64,000 bases of DNA from Kushneria aurantia DSM 21353 (lineage in GTDB: Bacteria > Pseudomonadota > Gammaproteobacteria > Pseudomonadales > Halomonadaceae). Under the pieces are notes generated by a model. The model ran no database searches, was not told the DNA's origin, and saw only the letters and a list, made by a program, of their open reading frames with translations. The translations under genes were made by a program, and so were the position numbers. Positions 38,660 through 47,757 of this stretch are shown here, piece after piece. Location: NCBI RefSeq assembly GCF_000382245.1, contig NZ_KB907867.1, positions 121,502-185,501 of the forward strand, read 5' to 3'. Position 1 is the stretch's first letter. Every line of letters starts with the position of its first letter.

Positions 38660-40795
38660 ATGACAGATACCAACAGACTGTATCGACGGGCGATTGACAG
38701 GATCACCGGCTATGCCATCTACATGTTGAGCGTGGATGGCACGGTACAGAGCTGTAATGCCGGCGCCATCGACGACATGGGCTACAGTGCCGAGGAGCTC
38801 ATCGGGCGCTATTTCGGGCTGTTCTACACCCCCGGCGAACAGCGCCGCGGCGAGCCACAGCGTAACCTGCAGATCGCACGCGAACAGGGTCGCTTCGAGT
38901 GCGAAAGCTGGCGCCTGTGTCGCGATGGCAGCCTCTTTCGCGCCAGCGTGGTCATCGATGCCCTGCATGAAGAGGGCAAACTGATCGGCTTCGCCCAGAT
39001 CATCCGCGATATCACCCACCACTACCGACGCCAGCAGCGCATCGTCGAGGATCGCGACCTGGCGCGCCAGCAACTGGTGGAGAGCACTGCCCTGCTGGAC
39101 TTCATGCAGGTGGTGGTCGACAACATTCCCACTCGAGTGATCGTCGAGGATCGCCAGAGCGGCGAGATCGTGCTCAACAACTACCACCAGGACAGCGCTG
39201 CGGCCGGCTCGGATCGCCCACGACTGGCCTGCCGATCGGCTCGCGAACTGCTCGAACCGATTCGCCGCGAGCATCTCGATATCGACCGAACCGATACCGC
39301 CGCCTCGCGGGATATGCGCCTGGCGATCAAGTGCGATAGCCGATACATGCATCTGCGCTACCGCACCCTGACCATGATGGCAGGGCGCAGCACCACTGGT
39401 TATCGCCTCTACCTGATCGACGACATCACCGAGGAGCACGAGGCTCAGCAAACCATCAGCCACATGGCTCAACACGATGCCATGACCGGGCTGCCCAACC
39501 GCAAGTTCTTCAGCGAGCGCACCGCCAGTGCGCTGGCGCTCACCGACAGCCGGCAGCAATGCGTTGGCATGCTGCTGCTGGATCTCGATGGCTTCAAGAG
39601 CGTCAATGACGTGTTCGGGCATCAGACGGGAGATGAGTTGCTGCGCCAGATGGCGACGCGGCTCAGCGGCGAACTGCGCAGCAGCGAAATGCTGGCCCGT
39701 ATCGGTGGCGACGAGTTTGCCCTGCTGATCCCCTCGATGGAAACCGAGGAGACGCTCCATCCGCTGGCAGAGCGCCTGATTCGTACGGCCGCCGCCCCCT
39801 TTCATATCGGCGAGCATCACATCCAGAGCGGCATCAGCCTGGGCGGAGCGCTCTCCAGCACCGACACCAACAGCTTCGAGCAGCTGCTGCGCCGCGCCGA
39901 TCTGGCGCTCTACGAGGCCAAGCGGCACGGCAAGGGGCGCTTTCAGCCCTTCCATGCGGAGCTGGAACATGTCGCCCGCGATCGTCTGCAGATGGAGATG
40001 GAGCTGCGCCATGCGCTTGCCAACGACGAACTGGCGCTGCTCTATCAGCCCCTCTTCGATATCTCCGGCGAGCGTATGACCGGCTACGAGGCACTGATGC
40101 GCTGGCATCATCCGACGCGCGGCACCGTGGCACCCGGTGAGTTCATTCCCGCCGCCGAGAGCGCCGGGCTGGCCCGCGATATCGGCGCCTGGGCGATCAC
40201 GCAGGCCTGCCATCAGGCCAGCCACTGGCCCGCCTGGCTGAGCGTTGCGGTCAATCTCTCACCGCTGCAGTTCGGCCACCACGAGCTGATCGAGGATGTA
40301 CGTCATGCCCTCGAGACCACCGGGCTGGCGCCGCAGCGCCTCGAGCTGGAGGTGACCGAAAGGATTCTGCTCGAGGGCGGCCGGCACAATATCGAACTGC
40401 TGCAACAACTCAGAGCGCTGGGGGTGCGTCTGGTACTCGATGATTTCGGCACCGGCACCTCCTCGCTGCACTATCTGCGCACCTTTGCCTTCGACCGCCT
40501 CAAGATCGACCACAGCTTTATCAACGAGGTGAGCGAAAGCCGCGAAACCCTCGCAATCGTGCGCGCCATCGCGGCCATGGGCCATAGCCTGGGGATGGAT
40601 ATCATTGCCGAGGGGGTAGAGCGTGCCGACCAGTTGCCGCTGCTGCAGAAGGCGGGCTGCTCTCATCTGCAGGGCTATCTGTTCGGTCGCCCTCGTCCAC
40701 CGCAGGCTGCGCTGTCGCTGGCTGACGCTCAGGACGATCCTCGTCACGCGGCTCATGGCCCAGAAGGCGCGTCGCCGCCTCATTCAACGCCCTGA
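38660..40795 (+). CDS. PAS-GGDEF-EAL cyclic-di-GMP signalling protein
   Basis: The 711-residue cytoplasmic protein has an N-terminal PAS domain (residues about 10-120, including MGYSAEELIGRYFGLFYTPG). A second PAS-like stretch follows. A GGDEF diguanylate cyclase domain (about 272-435) has the intact LARIGGDEFALLI motif, and an EAL phosphodiesterase domain (about 445-690) has GYEALMRWHH, VLDDFGTGTSSL and IIAEGVE. Both catalytic sites look competent, so it may both make and degrade cyclic di-GMP. No membrane helices are seen. Its last 194 bases overlap the end of the opposite-strand YccS gene. Confidence 0.95.
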   Translation: MTDTNRLYRRAIDRITGYAIYMLSVDGTVQSCNAGAIDDMGYSAEELIGRYFGLFYTPGEQRRGEPQRNLQIAREQGRFECESWRLCRDGSLFRASVVIDALHEEGKLIGFAQIIRDITHHYRRQQRIVEDRDLARQQLVESTALLDFMQVVVDNIPTRVIVEDRQSGEIVLNNYHQDSAAAGSDRPRLACRSARELLEPIRREHLDIDRTDTAASRDMRLAIKCDSRYMHLRYRTLTMMAGRSTTGYRLYLIDDITEEHEAQQTISHMAQHDAMTGLPNRKFFSERTASALALTDSRQQCVGMLLLDLDGFKSVNDVFGHQTGDELLRQMATRLSGELRSSEMLARIGGDEFALLIPSMETEETLHPLAERLIRTAAAPFHIGEHHIQSGISLGGALSSTDTNSFEQLLRRADLALYEAKRHGKGRFQPFHAELEHVARDRLQMEMELRHALANDELALLYQPLFDISGERMTGYEALMRWHHPTRGTVAPGEFIPAAESAGLARDIGAWAITQACHQASHWPAWLSVAVNLSPLQFGHHELIEDVRHALETTGLAPQRLELEVTERILLEGGRHNIELLQQLRALGVRLVLDDFGTGTSSLHYLRTFAFDRLKIDHSFINEVSESRETLAIVRAIAAMGHSLGMDIIAEGVERADQLPLLQKAGCSHLQGYLFGRPRPPQAALSLADAQDDPRHAAHGPEGASPPHSTP

Positions 40796-42932
40796 TACGC
40801 CGACACAGCAGCGCCAGCTGCGTATGCACCAGACGGCGGGCGTCGTCGGCATCCTCCGGCAGCCGCTCGAGCGCCTCGGCCAGCGGCTCCGGCGGCGGTG
40901 ACAGCACCGGCGGCATACGCCGCTCGGCCAACGCCCCGGCGATCCCGTCGAGGTAACCGCTCAGGGTGTCGAACGCTTCCTCCAGCTCGTCGCTGTCGAA
41001 CACCTCGCTGCCGCTGCGGCGGTGGGCGCCCAGCGTCGACAGATGCCCCAGCAGCGCATGGGTGACCACCAGCAGGCGAAAGCCCTCGTCGGCATCGTGG
41101 CGATACTGGGCCGGCTCCTGCATCACACTGGTCAGCCGGTTGGAGAGCGCCGCATCGGCGTTGTGCGCGTTGCGCCGCGCCAGCCGATAGGCGAGATCGT
41201 CGCGCTTGCCGCTGCGGTACTGATCGCGAATCTCGCCCAGATAGTCGCGCGCCGCCGCCACCACGGCCCCGGCCTCGCGATTGAGCCGCCGCCCGCGCCA
41301 GTCGGGCAGAATCACGAACACCGCCAGTGCCGCCAGCACGGCGCCCATCAAAGTGTCGAAAAGGCGCGGCCAGATCAGGCCGAAACCGTCGCCCACCTGG
41401 TTGAAGCAGGCCAGCACCATCAGCGTGATGGCAGCGGTCGCGACCACATAGCGGCTGGCCCGGTTGATGAAAAAAATCACGCCGGCCAGCACCGCGATGG
41501 CGGCCTGCAGCGGCGGCCAGGGAAACAGCGTAATCAGCGCCCAGCCGGCCACCAGCCCCACCACCGTGCCGATGATGCGCTGGCGAAAATAGCGGTGAGT
41601 GGCGCCAAAGCTGGGGCGGCAGACGAACAGCGTGGTGAGCAGTATCCAGTAGCCCTGGGTGGGGTGAATCAGCAGCAGCAGGCCGTACCCCGCCACCAGC
41701 GCCATCGACATGCGCAGGGCGTGGCGCAGAATCGGTGAGGAGCGCCGTAGATGGCCGCGCACCCGCTGCCACCCCTCGCGCCAGCCGTGCGGTGAGCGAT
41801 CGAACAGTTTGCGATCGGCTTCATCGAGCCGCGGGTCGGGGTTGTCGGCGCTGGCCAGCTGCCGCTCCAGCTCGGCCAGGTTGATGGCCAGCGCCGTCAA
41901 CGAGCGCAGCAGGCGGTGATTGAGCCCTTCATCCACCTGCGGCGGCTGCGCCTTGAGGTGTTCGATAGAGGCGCGCAGATCGCTCAATGCCTGCTCGCTT
42001 TCACTGTGGTCGAACGCCTGGCGCAGCAGCAGCGCCCGGCCCAGCGCCCGGCAGGAGCGCCCCTGCTGCTTGAGCACCCGCTGACAGCGAAACAGCACAT
42101 CGCTGTGAAAGAAGTGCTCGGCCAGCGCATCGTAGTCGTAGTGGGTCGAGCTGGCGCGCTCATGGATATCCTGGGCGATAAAGTAGAGCCGCAGATAGCG
42201 CTCGGCGCGCCGCCCGGCGCTCTGATTGCCCTCCAGGCGGGCAAAGATCATCTCCTTGGTGCGGTTGAGCGCCTCCACCACCCGGCCATTCTGGCGCGCC
42301 AGCTCGATGCGCCGCCGTTCACGATCGTAGCCGCGCAGCGGCTCGAACAGTGACGCCTTGATGGCGAGATAGGCCCCCAGCTCGTCGAACAGCGCCGACA
42401 GGCTCTGGCGCACCGGTTGGTGAGTAAAAACCGCACACCACAGCACCGACAGCGTCCCGTACCAGCCGGCACCGGCCAGCAGCAGCAGCGGCCCCTGCCA
42501 CAGGTTCTGGGCACCGCCGTCGCGATGCTCGATGTTGATCATGGTGTAGACGGACAGGATCAGCGTCGCGGTGGTAATGGTGGCGTAACGCTGGCCCAGC
42601 GCGCCCAGCATGATCATGGTGAAGGTCGACAGCGCCAGACCGGTGGCGAAAAGTAACGGGTGACCGAAGGTCAGCTCCACCGACAGCGACGCTACCGCGA
42701 AGCAGCCCAGCGTGACGATCAGCGCCCGTAGTCGCCCCTGCCAGCTGTCGTCGGTCTCCGCCAGGGCGCTGGCGATCACGCCCAGAAAGAGCGGAATCAT
42801 GCTGTCGATTTCGCCGGCCTGCCAGCTCCACAGCATGACGCCGGCCAGCGCGATGAAAACGCGCAGACCGGGCGCGAAGCGCTCCAGTGACCAGAGGCGA
42901 CGCAGGGAGTAGACAAGTCGGGAAGCGATCAT
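40602..42932 (-). CDS. YccS/YhfK-family integral membrane protein (FUSC-like)
   Basis: This 776-residue inner-membrane protein belongs to the YccS group of the aromatic-acid-exporter-like (FUSC) superfamily. Two membrane blocks are visible, residues about 25-165 (ALAGVMLWSWQAGEIDSMIP and following) and about 400-525 (GYWILLTTLFVCRPSFGATH and following). A large cytosolic helical domain lies between and another after them. GYWILLTTLFVCRPSFGAT is the family hallmark. The role of YccS is not settled; efflux is often proposed. The final roughly 55 residues are low-complexity (Pro, Asp, Glu, Ala) and overlap the EAL domain coding region of the opposite strand. Confidence 0.92.
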   Translation of the reverse strand: MIASRLVYSLRRLWSLERFAPGLRVFIALAGVMLWSWQAGEIDSMIPLFLGVIASALAETDDSWQGRLRALIVTLGCFAVASLSVELTFGHPLLFATGLALSTFTMIMLGALGQRYATITTATLILSVYTMINIEHRDGGAQNLWQGPLLLLAGAGWYGTLSVLWCAVFTHQPVRQSLSALFDELGAYLAIKASLFEPLRGYDRERRRIELARQNGRVVEALNRTKEMIFARLEGNQSAGRRAERYLRLYFIAQDIHERASSTHYDYDALAEHFFHSDVLFRCQRVLKQQGRSCRALGRALLLRQAFDHSESEQALSDLRASIEHLKAQPPQVDEGLNHRLLRSLTALAINLAELERQLASADNPDPRLDEADRKLFDRSPHGWREGWQRVRGHLRRSSPILRHALRMSMALVAGYGLLLLIHPTQGYWILLTTLFVCRPSFGATHRYFRQRIIGTVVGLVAGWALITLFPWPPLQAAIAVLAGVIFFINRASRYVVATAAITLMVLACFNQVGDGFGLIWPRLFDTLMGAVLAALAVFVILPDWRGRRLNREAGAVVAAARDYLGEIRDQYRSGKRDDLAYRLARRNAHNADAALSNRLTSVMQEPAQYRHDADEGFRLLVVTHALLGHLSTLGAHRRSGSEVFDSDELEEAFDTLSGYLDGIAGALAERRMPPVLSPPPEPLAEALERLPEDADDARRLVHTQLALLCRRIRALNEAATRLLGHEPRDEDRPERQPATAQPAVDEGDRTDSPADESSPPSAAAATGRHALPPRQ

Positions 42933-43014
42933 GACGGGCAGCCGGTAGCAAAAGGCGTGGCCCGCTCAAACGAGCCTGTGCAGGCAACATAGCAAAAACC
43001 CGGCAGTGGCGATA

Positions 43015-43037
43015 TTGCCGCCCGCAGCGGGCGGCAA
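43015..43037 (-). terminator. Stem-loop after the TonB receptor gene
   Basis: TTGCCGCCCGC and GCGGGCGGCAA pair across a single base, 9 bases beyond the receptor stop. A T-run (GGGTTTTTGC on the minus strand) follows some 20 bases later rather than directly, so it is only a probable terminator. Confidence 0.45.
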
Positions 43038-43045
43038 GGATGGGG

Positions 43046-45196
43046 CTACCAGCGATATTTCAGACTGCCGGTCAGGCTGCGCGACGCGCCGTAGTAGCAG
43101 TAGAAATCGCAGCCGCTGACGTAATCCTCATCGGTCAGATTGCGGGCATTGAGCTGCACGCGCCAGTTGTCGGCGAAATCGTAACGGGCCATGGCATCGA
43201 CCAGTGTGGTCGGCGAGATGCGATAGCGCGTCGAGGCGTTGGCACTGTTGACGGTTTCTCCCATATAGCGCAGGCCGCCGCCCAGCGACAGACCGTCCAG
43301 CGCGCCTGTGAAGGCGTAGTCGAGCCGCGTCGAGGCCATATGGTAGGGCACGAAGGGCACGCGCTCGTCCTGCAGGCCATCGCTGATATCGGCACGCGCA
43401 TCGGTGTAGGTATAGGCGGCGGTCAGCTGCAGGCTGTCGGTCAGATAGCCCACCGCCTCGACCTCGACACCACGGGAGTGGCGCTCGCCGGCCTGCTCCT
43501 GCACCGGCGCCCCGGTCGAAATCAGGGTGTTGTCCTCGGTGATATCGAACGCCGCCAGGGTCACATAGCCGTCGAAGTTCATCGGCGTGTACTTGACGCC
43601 GACCTCCCACTGCTGCCCGCTAAGCGGCCGGTAGCTGTCGCCGTCCGGGCCGGTGCCGGATACCGGCGTGAACGACTCGCTATAGCTCAGATAGGGCGAC
43701 AGGCCATTGTCAGCGAGATACATCACCCCGCCGGTGATGGACATCTGGCTGTCGTCATAGCCCTGGCTGGCGCTGCCGGTGGCGTCGCTGAAATCGTCGC
43801 TGCTGTCGACGGTGTCGTAGCGCCAGCCGGCGAGAAATATCCAGCGGTCATCGAGGCGCAGCTGGTTCTGGGCGTAGAAACCGGCCTGGTCGCGGTCGAC
43901 ATCATGGCGCGTCGGATCGCCGGTATCGGGCGGTGTGAAGTTATCGTGGTCGGGAGCGAAGATATCGACGTTGTCGATGCTGGTGAAGTAGCTCGACCCG
44001 TCGCCCAGGGTACGAAAGCTGTCGGCATTGGCGTACTCGAGATCGAGATGCTGATAGCCCACGCCGAGCAGCAGGGTATTCTCGATGCGGTCGGTAAAGG
44101 TACGCGCGATCAGTCGGTTATCGAGGGTAAAGGCGTTGTAGTCGCCGTCGCGGTCGACCACCCCGCGGGAAATGCTGCGCGGCGGGGTCACAAAGGCGTT
44201 GGGGTAGACCTGGCGCAGATCGAGTTCCAGCCGACTGTAGCGAAAGTTCTGCTCGAACGACCAGGCCTCATCGAGCTGGTGCTCAAGCTCATAGCCCAGA
44301 GTGTACTGGCGCTGATCGAGATGATCGTAGTCGGGCTGGCCGAGGTTGGTATCGCGGTCGATGGTGCCGAAAGGGGTATCCTCGACGGTGCCAAAGGCGG
44401 GGAAGAAACCGATGGTGGGCACGCCCTCATCCTTCATGGCACTGGCCAGGAAGGTCACGCGGGTCTCTTCGCTGAAGTCCACCGAGAGGCTGGGGGCGAA
44501 GTAGTAGCGCTCGGTCTCGGTGCCGTTGAGTTCGCCGTCCCCCTCACGGTAGAGCCCCACCATGCGGTAGCGCATATCATCGCGCCCCTCGACCGGGCCC
44601 GAGGTGTCGATACTCAGCTGGCGATGGTCCTTGTTGCCCACCTCGATGCCGACCTCGCCCTGCGTCTCGTCGCCGGGGCGCTTGCTGACGGCGTTGATGA
44701 TACCGCCGGGGGGCGCCTCACCGTAGAGAATCGACGCCGGCCCCTTCAGCACCTCGACGCGCTCGAGGCCGAACGGCTCGGTCAGCCACCAGAAATAACC
44801 GCCGGTACGAAACAGCCGCAGGCCGTCAAGATAGAGCGAATCCTCGGCGCTGAAGCCGCGAATGAAAAACCAGTCAGTGTTGTTGTCCGCGCCGTAGGGC
44901 TGCGACACCACGCCGGCACGGTACTGCAGCGCCTCATCGAACTTGTTGACGGCGCGCGTTTCGAGCGCCTGCTGTTCGACGAGCGACGTCGCTCGCGGCG
45001 TTTCGATCACCGGCGCGGCCACCTTCAGCGCGGTATCGGTAACCACAACGGTATCGGCCTGCTCGACCGCCGGTTCGCTTTGCGACGCCCAGCCGGGCAC
45101 GGGGGAGAGCAAAAAAAGAGAACCCAGCGCAAGCGCGCAGCGGCGGTATGGCGCGCGCGGAGCGCCGGGCGGGGTGATAGCAGCCTTGCAGGACAT
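43046..45196 (-). CDS. TonB-dependent siderophore receptor
   Basis: This 716-residue outer-membrane protein imports ferric siderophores. It has a signal peptide (about residues 1-38, with the hydrophobic core ALALGSLFLLSPVPGWA). A TonB-box-like DTVVVTDT follows, then a plug domain (about 60-170: FIRGFSAEDSLYLDGLRLFR, GGYFWWLTEPFGLERVEVLK, GPASILYGEAPPGGIINAVS) and a 22-strand barrel that ends in the aromatic residue W (GSLKYRW). The type resembles ferrichrome/hydroxamate receptors. A Fur box lies at 45238-45256 just upstream, so iron starvation should induce it. Confidence 0.95.
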   Translation of the reverse strand: MSCKAAITPPGAPRAPYRRCALALGSLFLLSPVPGWASQSEPAVEQADTVVVTDTALKVAAPVIETPRATSLVEQQALETRAVNKFDEALQYRAGVVSQPYGADNNTDWFFIRGFSAEDSLYLDGLRLFRTGGYFWWLTEPFGLERVEVLKGPASILYGEAPPGGIINAVSKRPGDETQGEVGIEVGNKDHRQLSIDTSGPVEGRDDMRYRMVGLYREGDGELNGTETERYYFAPSLSVDFSEETRVTFLASAMKDEGVPTIGFFPAFGTVEDTPFGTIDRDTNLGQPDYDHLDQRQYTLGYELEHQLDEAWSFEQNFRYSRLELDLRQVYPNAFVTPPRSISRGVVDRDGDYNAFTLDNRLIARTFTDRIENTLLLGVGYQHLDLEYANADSFRTLGDGSSYFTSIDNVDIFAPDHDNFTPPDTGDPTRHDVDRDQAGFYAQNQLRLDDRWIFLAGWRYDTVDSSDDFSDATGSASQGYDDSQMSITGGVMYLADNGLSPYLSYSESFTPVSGTGPDGDSYRPLSGQQWEVGVKYTPMNFDGYVTLAAFDITEDNTLISTGAPVQEQAGERHSRGVEVEAVGYLTDSLQLTAAYTYTDARADISDGLQDERVPFVPYHMASTRLDYAFTGALDGLSLGGGLRYMGETVNSANASTRYRISPTTLVDAMARYDFADNWRVQLNARNLTDEDYVSGCDFYCYYGASRSLTGSLKYRW

Positions 45197-45237
45197 GAAC
45201 GCCTCGAATGATTATCGGGTTTTTCTGATATTGAATT

Positions 45238-45256
45238 CAGAATGATAATCATTTTT
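45238..45256. promoter_or_regulatory. Fur box
   Basis: The core AATGATAATCATT is a perfect 6-1-6 palindrome, and the 19-base window matches the Fur consensus GATAATGATAATCATTATC at 15 positions. A partial second site (AATGATTATCG) lies at 45207-45217. It lies 42 bases before the receptor start. Confidence 0.85.
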
Positions 45257-45273
45257 ATTAAAAGGCTCAATGC

Positions 45274-45579
45274 ACATGTCCGACACCGCGCAATCTCGAC
45301 ACGAGGCCGTGCGGATACGGGGCATGGCGTCGGTGTTGACGCCAAACAGGAGATCCCCGGCGCCATCAACGAATGCTACGTCCGTAAGGAGGTCTATCAC
45401 CGCCTGCTGAAGGCGGCAAACTCGCTGCCGGAGGGTCTGGCGGCGGGCGCCCCTGGCGGGTTCAACAGTATCTCTACGACACGCTGCAGGAGGCCTGGTT
45501 CGAAACCCTTGCAACACTATATGGCCCCATCGAGCCCGATAGCGTCGAAAACCGCTGGCGGCAGCAGCTTTTCGAGTAA
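45274..45579 (+). pseudogene. Broken M15 (D-Ala-D-Ala dipeptidase-like) gene remnant
   Basis: The frame from the ATG at 45274 reads MSDTAQSRHEAVRIRGMA. A shifted frame then gives GVDAKQEIPGAINECYVRKE and VYHRLLKAANSLPEGL, and a third part reads PWRVQQYLYDTLQEAWFETL and ends NRWRQQLFE before a TAA at 45577-45579. The CYVRKEVYHRLLKAA...LPEG...QQYLYD pattern recalls the start of M15 dipeptidases. At least two frame changes occur, and the metal-binding C-terminal half is absent. The assignment rests on this pattern only. It lies beside the Fur box, so the original gene may have been iron-regulated. Confidence 0.55.
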
Positions 45580-45732
45580 ACAAAAGAGCTTGAGCAGGCA
45601 CTCACGGTCACACGACGCGCTACGGCCACACTACGCGCTATTGTAAGTATCAGCCCCGGCTAGTAAATTCACGCGACCGATTCACAGGAAAAGTCGGCCC
45701 CGTACCCTCGCCCGGAAAACCTGAATAACTCG

Positions 45733-47757
45733 ATGATGTCTCGCCCCCGTGCCGCAGGCTATTTCTCGCGTGGATTAATGCGCTGGCGTGCTGTCAGGAC
45801 GCTCCTGCCGGAATTTCAGCGCATCGTGGCTCTGGGCCACGGTCGCTCTCGGCGCGTCGATGCCGTGCTGGGATGGGGCGCCAAACCCGGCAGCGAGCGC
45901 GCACGCGCCTACGCCAAACGCCACGGCCTGCCCTACGTGGCGCTTGAAGATGGCTTTCTTCGCTCGCTCGGGCTGGGCTGCGAACACGAGCAGCCGCATA
46001 GCCTGGCGGTGGACTACAGCGGTATTTATTACGACGCCACGCGCCCTTCGGATCTGGAACGTCTGATTAGCGAAAGCGCCTTCGATGAAGCCGACATGGC
46101 ACGCGCCCGGCAGGGCATGGCGCTCATTCGCCAGCACCGCTTGAGCAAGTACAACCACGCCCCCGACCGTTTGCCGTTCACCCCGCGCGATGATCGTCCC
46201 GCGGTACTGCTTGTCGACCAGACCCGCGATGACGTTTCGATAACCCTGGGCATGGCGGACGCCGACAGCTTTCGGTCAATGCTCGAAACTGCCCTGGCGC
46301 AGCATCCTGAAGCCGAGATGCTGATCAAGGTGCACCCGGATGTAACCGCCGGCCACAAGCGGGGCTATCTCAGCGAAATGACGCTGCCGGCGCGCTGTCG
46401 CCTGATCGGCGAGGCGGTCAACCCCTGGGCGCTGCTGGATCGCGTCGAAACCGTGCATGTGGTCACCAGCCAGCTCGGTTTCGAGGCGCTGATGGCCGGG
46501 CGCCAGGTATACTGTCACGGCATGCCGTTCTATGCCGGCTGGGGCCTGACGCACGACAGCCAGACCCAGCCGCGTCGGCGTGTCGCACGCTCGCTGACGC
46601 AGCTCTTTGCCGCCGCCTACCTGCACTATTGCCGCTACTTCAACCCCTTCACCGGGCAGGCCACCACCTTCGAAGAGACCCTTCACCTGCTGGCTGACCA
46701 GAAGCGCCAGAGCGAACGGCTTGCCGGACGCTGGGCGGTCTATGGCCTGTCGGGCTGGAAGCGCCGTTTTGCGCACCGCTTCCTGGGCCCCGGCGCCAGC
46801 GTGCGCTACCTGCCCGACGGCACCCACCTGAAAACGCCCGCCGAGGATGAGCGGGTGCTGGTGTGGGGTTATCGCGAGAGCGCCGAACTCTCCGCCTGGT
46901 GTCGCGACCATGGCAGAACATTATGGCGTATGGAGGACGGTTTCATTCGCTCCGCCGGGCTGGGGGCCGACCTGGTGCGGCCACTTTCGCTGGTCATCGA
47001 CAGCCGTGGGCTCTACTACGACCCCAACACCACCAGCGACCTCGAACATCTACTCAATCAGGCCGATTTCAGCGCTGACCTGCTGGCGCGCGCCGCGCGA
47101 CTGCGCCAGAGCCTGGTGCAGTTGAAGATGTCCAAGTACAACCTGGCGGAATCATCACTGCCCGCTCTGCCGCAGGATCGCACCATCGTGCTGGTGCCGG
47201 GCCAGGTCGAGAGCGACGCCTCGATTACCCGCAGCGCTCGCGGTATTCGCACCAACCGTGAGCTTTTGCAGGCGGCACGACACCAGCATCCCGACGCTTT
47301 CCTGCTCTACAAGCCCCATCCCGACGTGGTCAGCGGTGCCCGCCACGGCGGTATCAGCGCCGCAGAGCGCTCCCTTTTCGATCTCGATGTTACCGGCGTC
47401 AGCATTACCGAGCTGCTGGAACACGTCCATACCGTCCACACCATCAGCTCGCTGACCGGTTTCGAGGCGCTGCTGCGCGGCCTTGACGTCTATACTCTGG
47501 GAGGACCTTTTTATGCCGGCTGGGGGCTGACGCAGGACGCCCGTGAATTCCCTCAGCGTCAACGTCGATTGACGCTCAACGAACTGATCGCTGCCGTATT
47601 GATGCTTTATCCGCACTATGTCGACCCGAAAAGCGGCGCGCTGTGTAACGCCGAGACCACGATCACCCTGATTCATCAGCAAGCACGAGTCTGCGATCTC
47701 TCGCTGCGGGTCAGACTGTGGCGCCGCTGGCGACAGCTCACCGAAGGAAAGCGCTAA
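45733..47757 (+). CDS. kpsC: KpsC-type capsule beta-Kdo transferase
   Basis: KpsC extends the poly-beta-Kdo linker that joins group 2 capsules to their lipid anchor. The 674-residue protein is a tandem duplication of two glycosyltransferase domains. EDGFLRSLGLG, LSKYN, KVHPDV and GFEALMAGRQVYCHGMPFYA in the first half repeat as EDGFIRSAGLG, MSKYN, KPHPDV and GFEALLRGLDVYTLGGPFYA in the second. Both halves look complete, as in the dual beta-2,4/beta-2,7 Kdo transferases. It acts at the inner face of the cytoplasmic membrane. It opens a six-gene operon whose members overlap or lie within a base of each other. An ATG at 45736 is an alternative start. Confidence 0.93.
   Translation: MMSRPRAAGYFSRGLMRWRAVRTLLPEFQRIVALGHGRSRRVDAVLGWGAKPGSERARAYAKRHGLPYVALEDGFLRSLGLGCEHEQPHSLAVDYSGIYYDATRPSDLERLISESAFDEADMARARQGMALIRQHRLSKYNHAPDRLPFTPRDDRPAVLLVDQTRDDVSITLGMADADSFRSMLETALAQHPEAEMLIKVHPDVTAGHKRGYLSEMTLPARCRLIGEAVNPWALLDRVETVHVVTSQLGFEALMAGRQVYCHGMPFYAGWGLTHDSQTQPRRRVARSLTQLFAAAYLHYCRYFNPFTGQATTFEETLHLLADQKRQSERLAGRWAVYGLSGWKRRFAHRFLGPGASVRYLPDGTHLKTPAEDERVLVWGYRESAELSAWCRDHGRTLWRMEDGFIRSAGLGADLVRPLSLVIDSRGLYYDPNTTSDLEHLLNQADFSADLLARAARLRQSLVQLKMSKYNLAESSLPALPQDRTIVLVPGQVESDASITRSARGIRTNRELLQAARHQHPDAFLLYKPHPDVVSGARHGGISAAERSLFDLDVTGVSITELLEHVHTVHTISSLTGFEALLRGLDVYTLGGPFYAGWGLTQDAREFPQRQRRLTLNELIAAVLMLYPHYVDPKSGALCNAETTITLIHQQARVCDLSLRVRLWRRWRQLTEGKR

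Noticed and set aside
38573..40225. A 550-codon open frame opposite the GGDEF-EAL gene
   Set aside because: The opposite strand carries intact PAS, GGDEF and EAL motifs; this frame has no recognisable domain.
43040..45211. A 723-codon open frame opposite the TonB receptor
   Set aside because: It is the mirror of a high-GC gene: its composition is Val/Ala/Gly/His-rich with no family motifs, while the opposite strand encodes a complete receptor.
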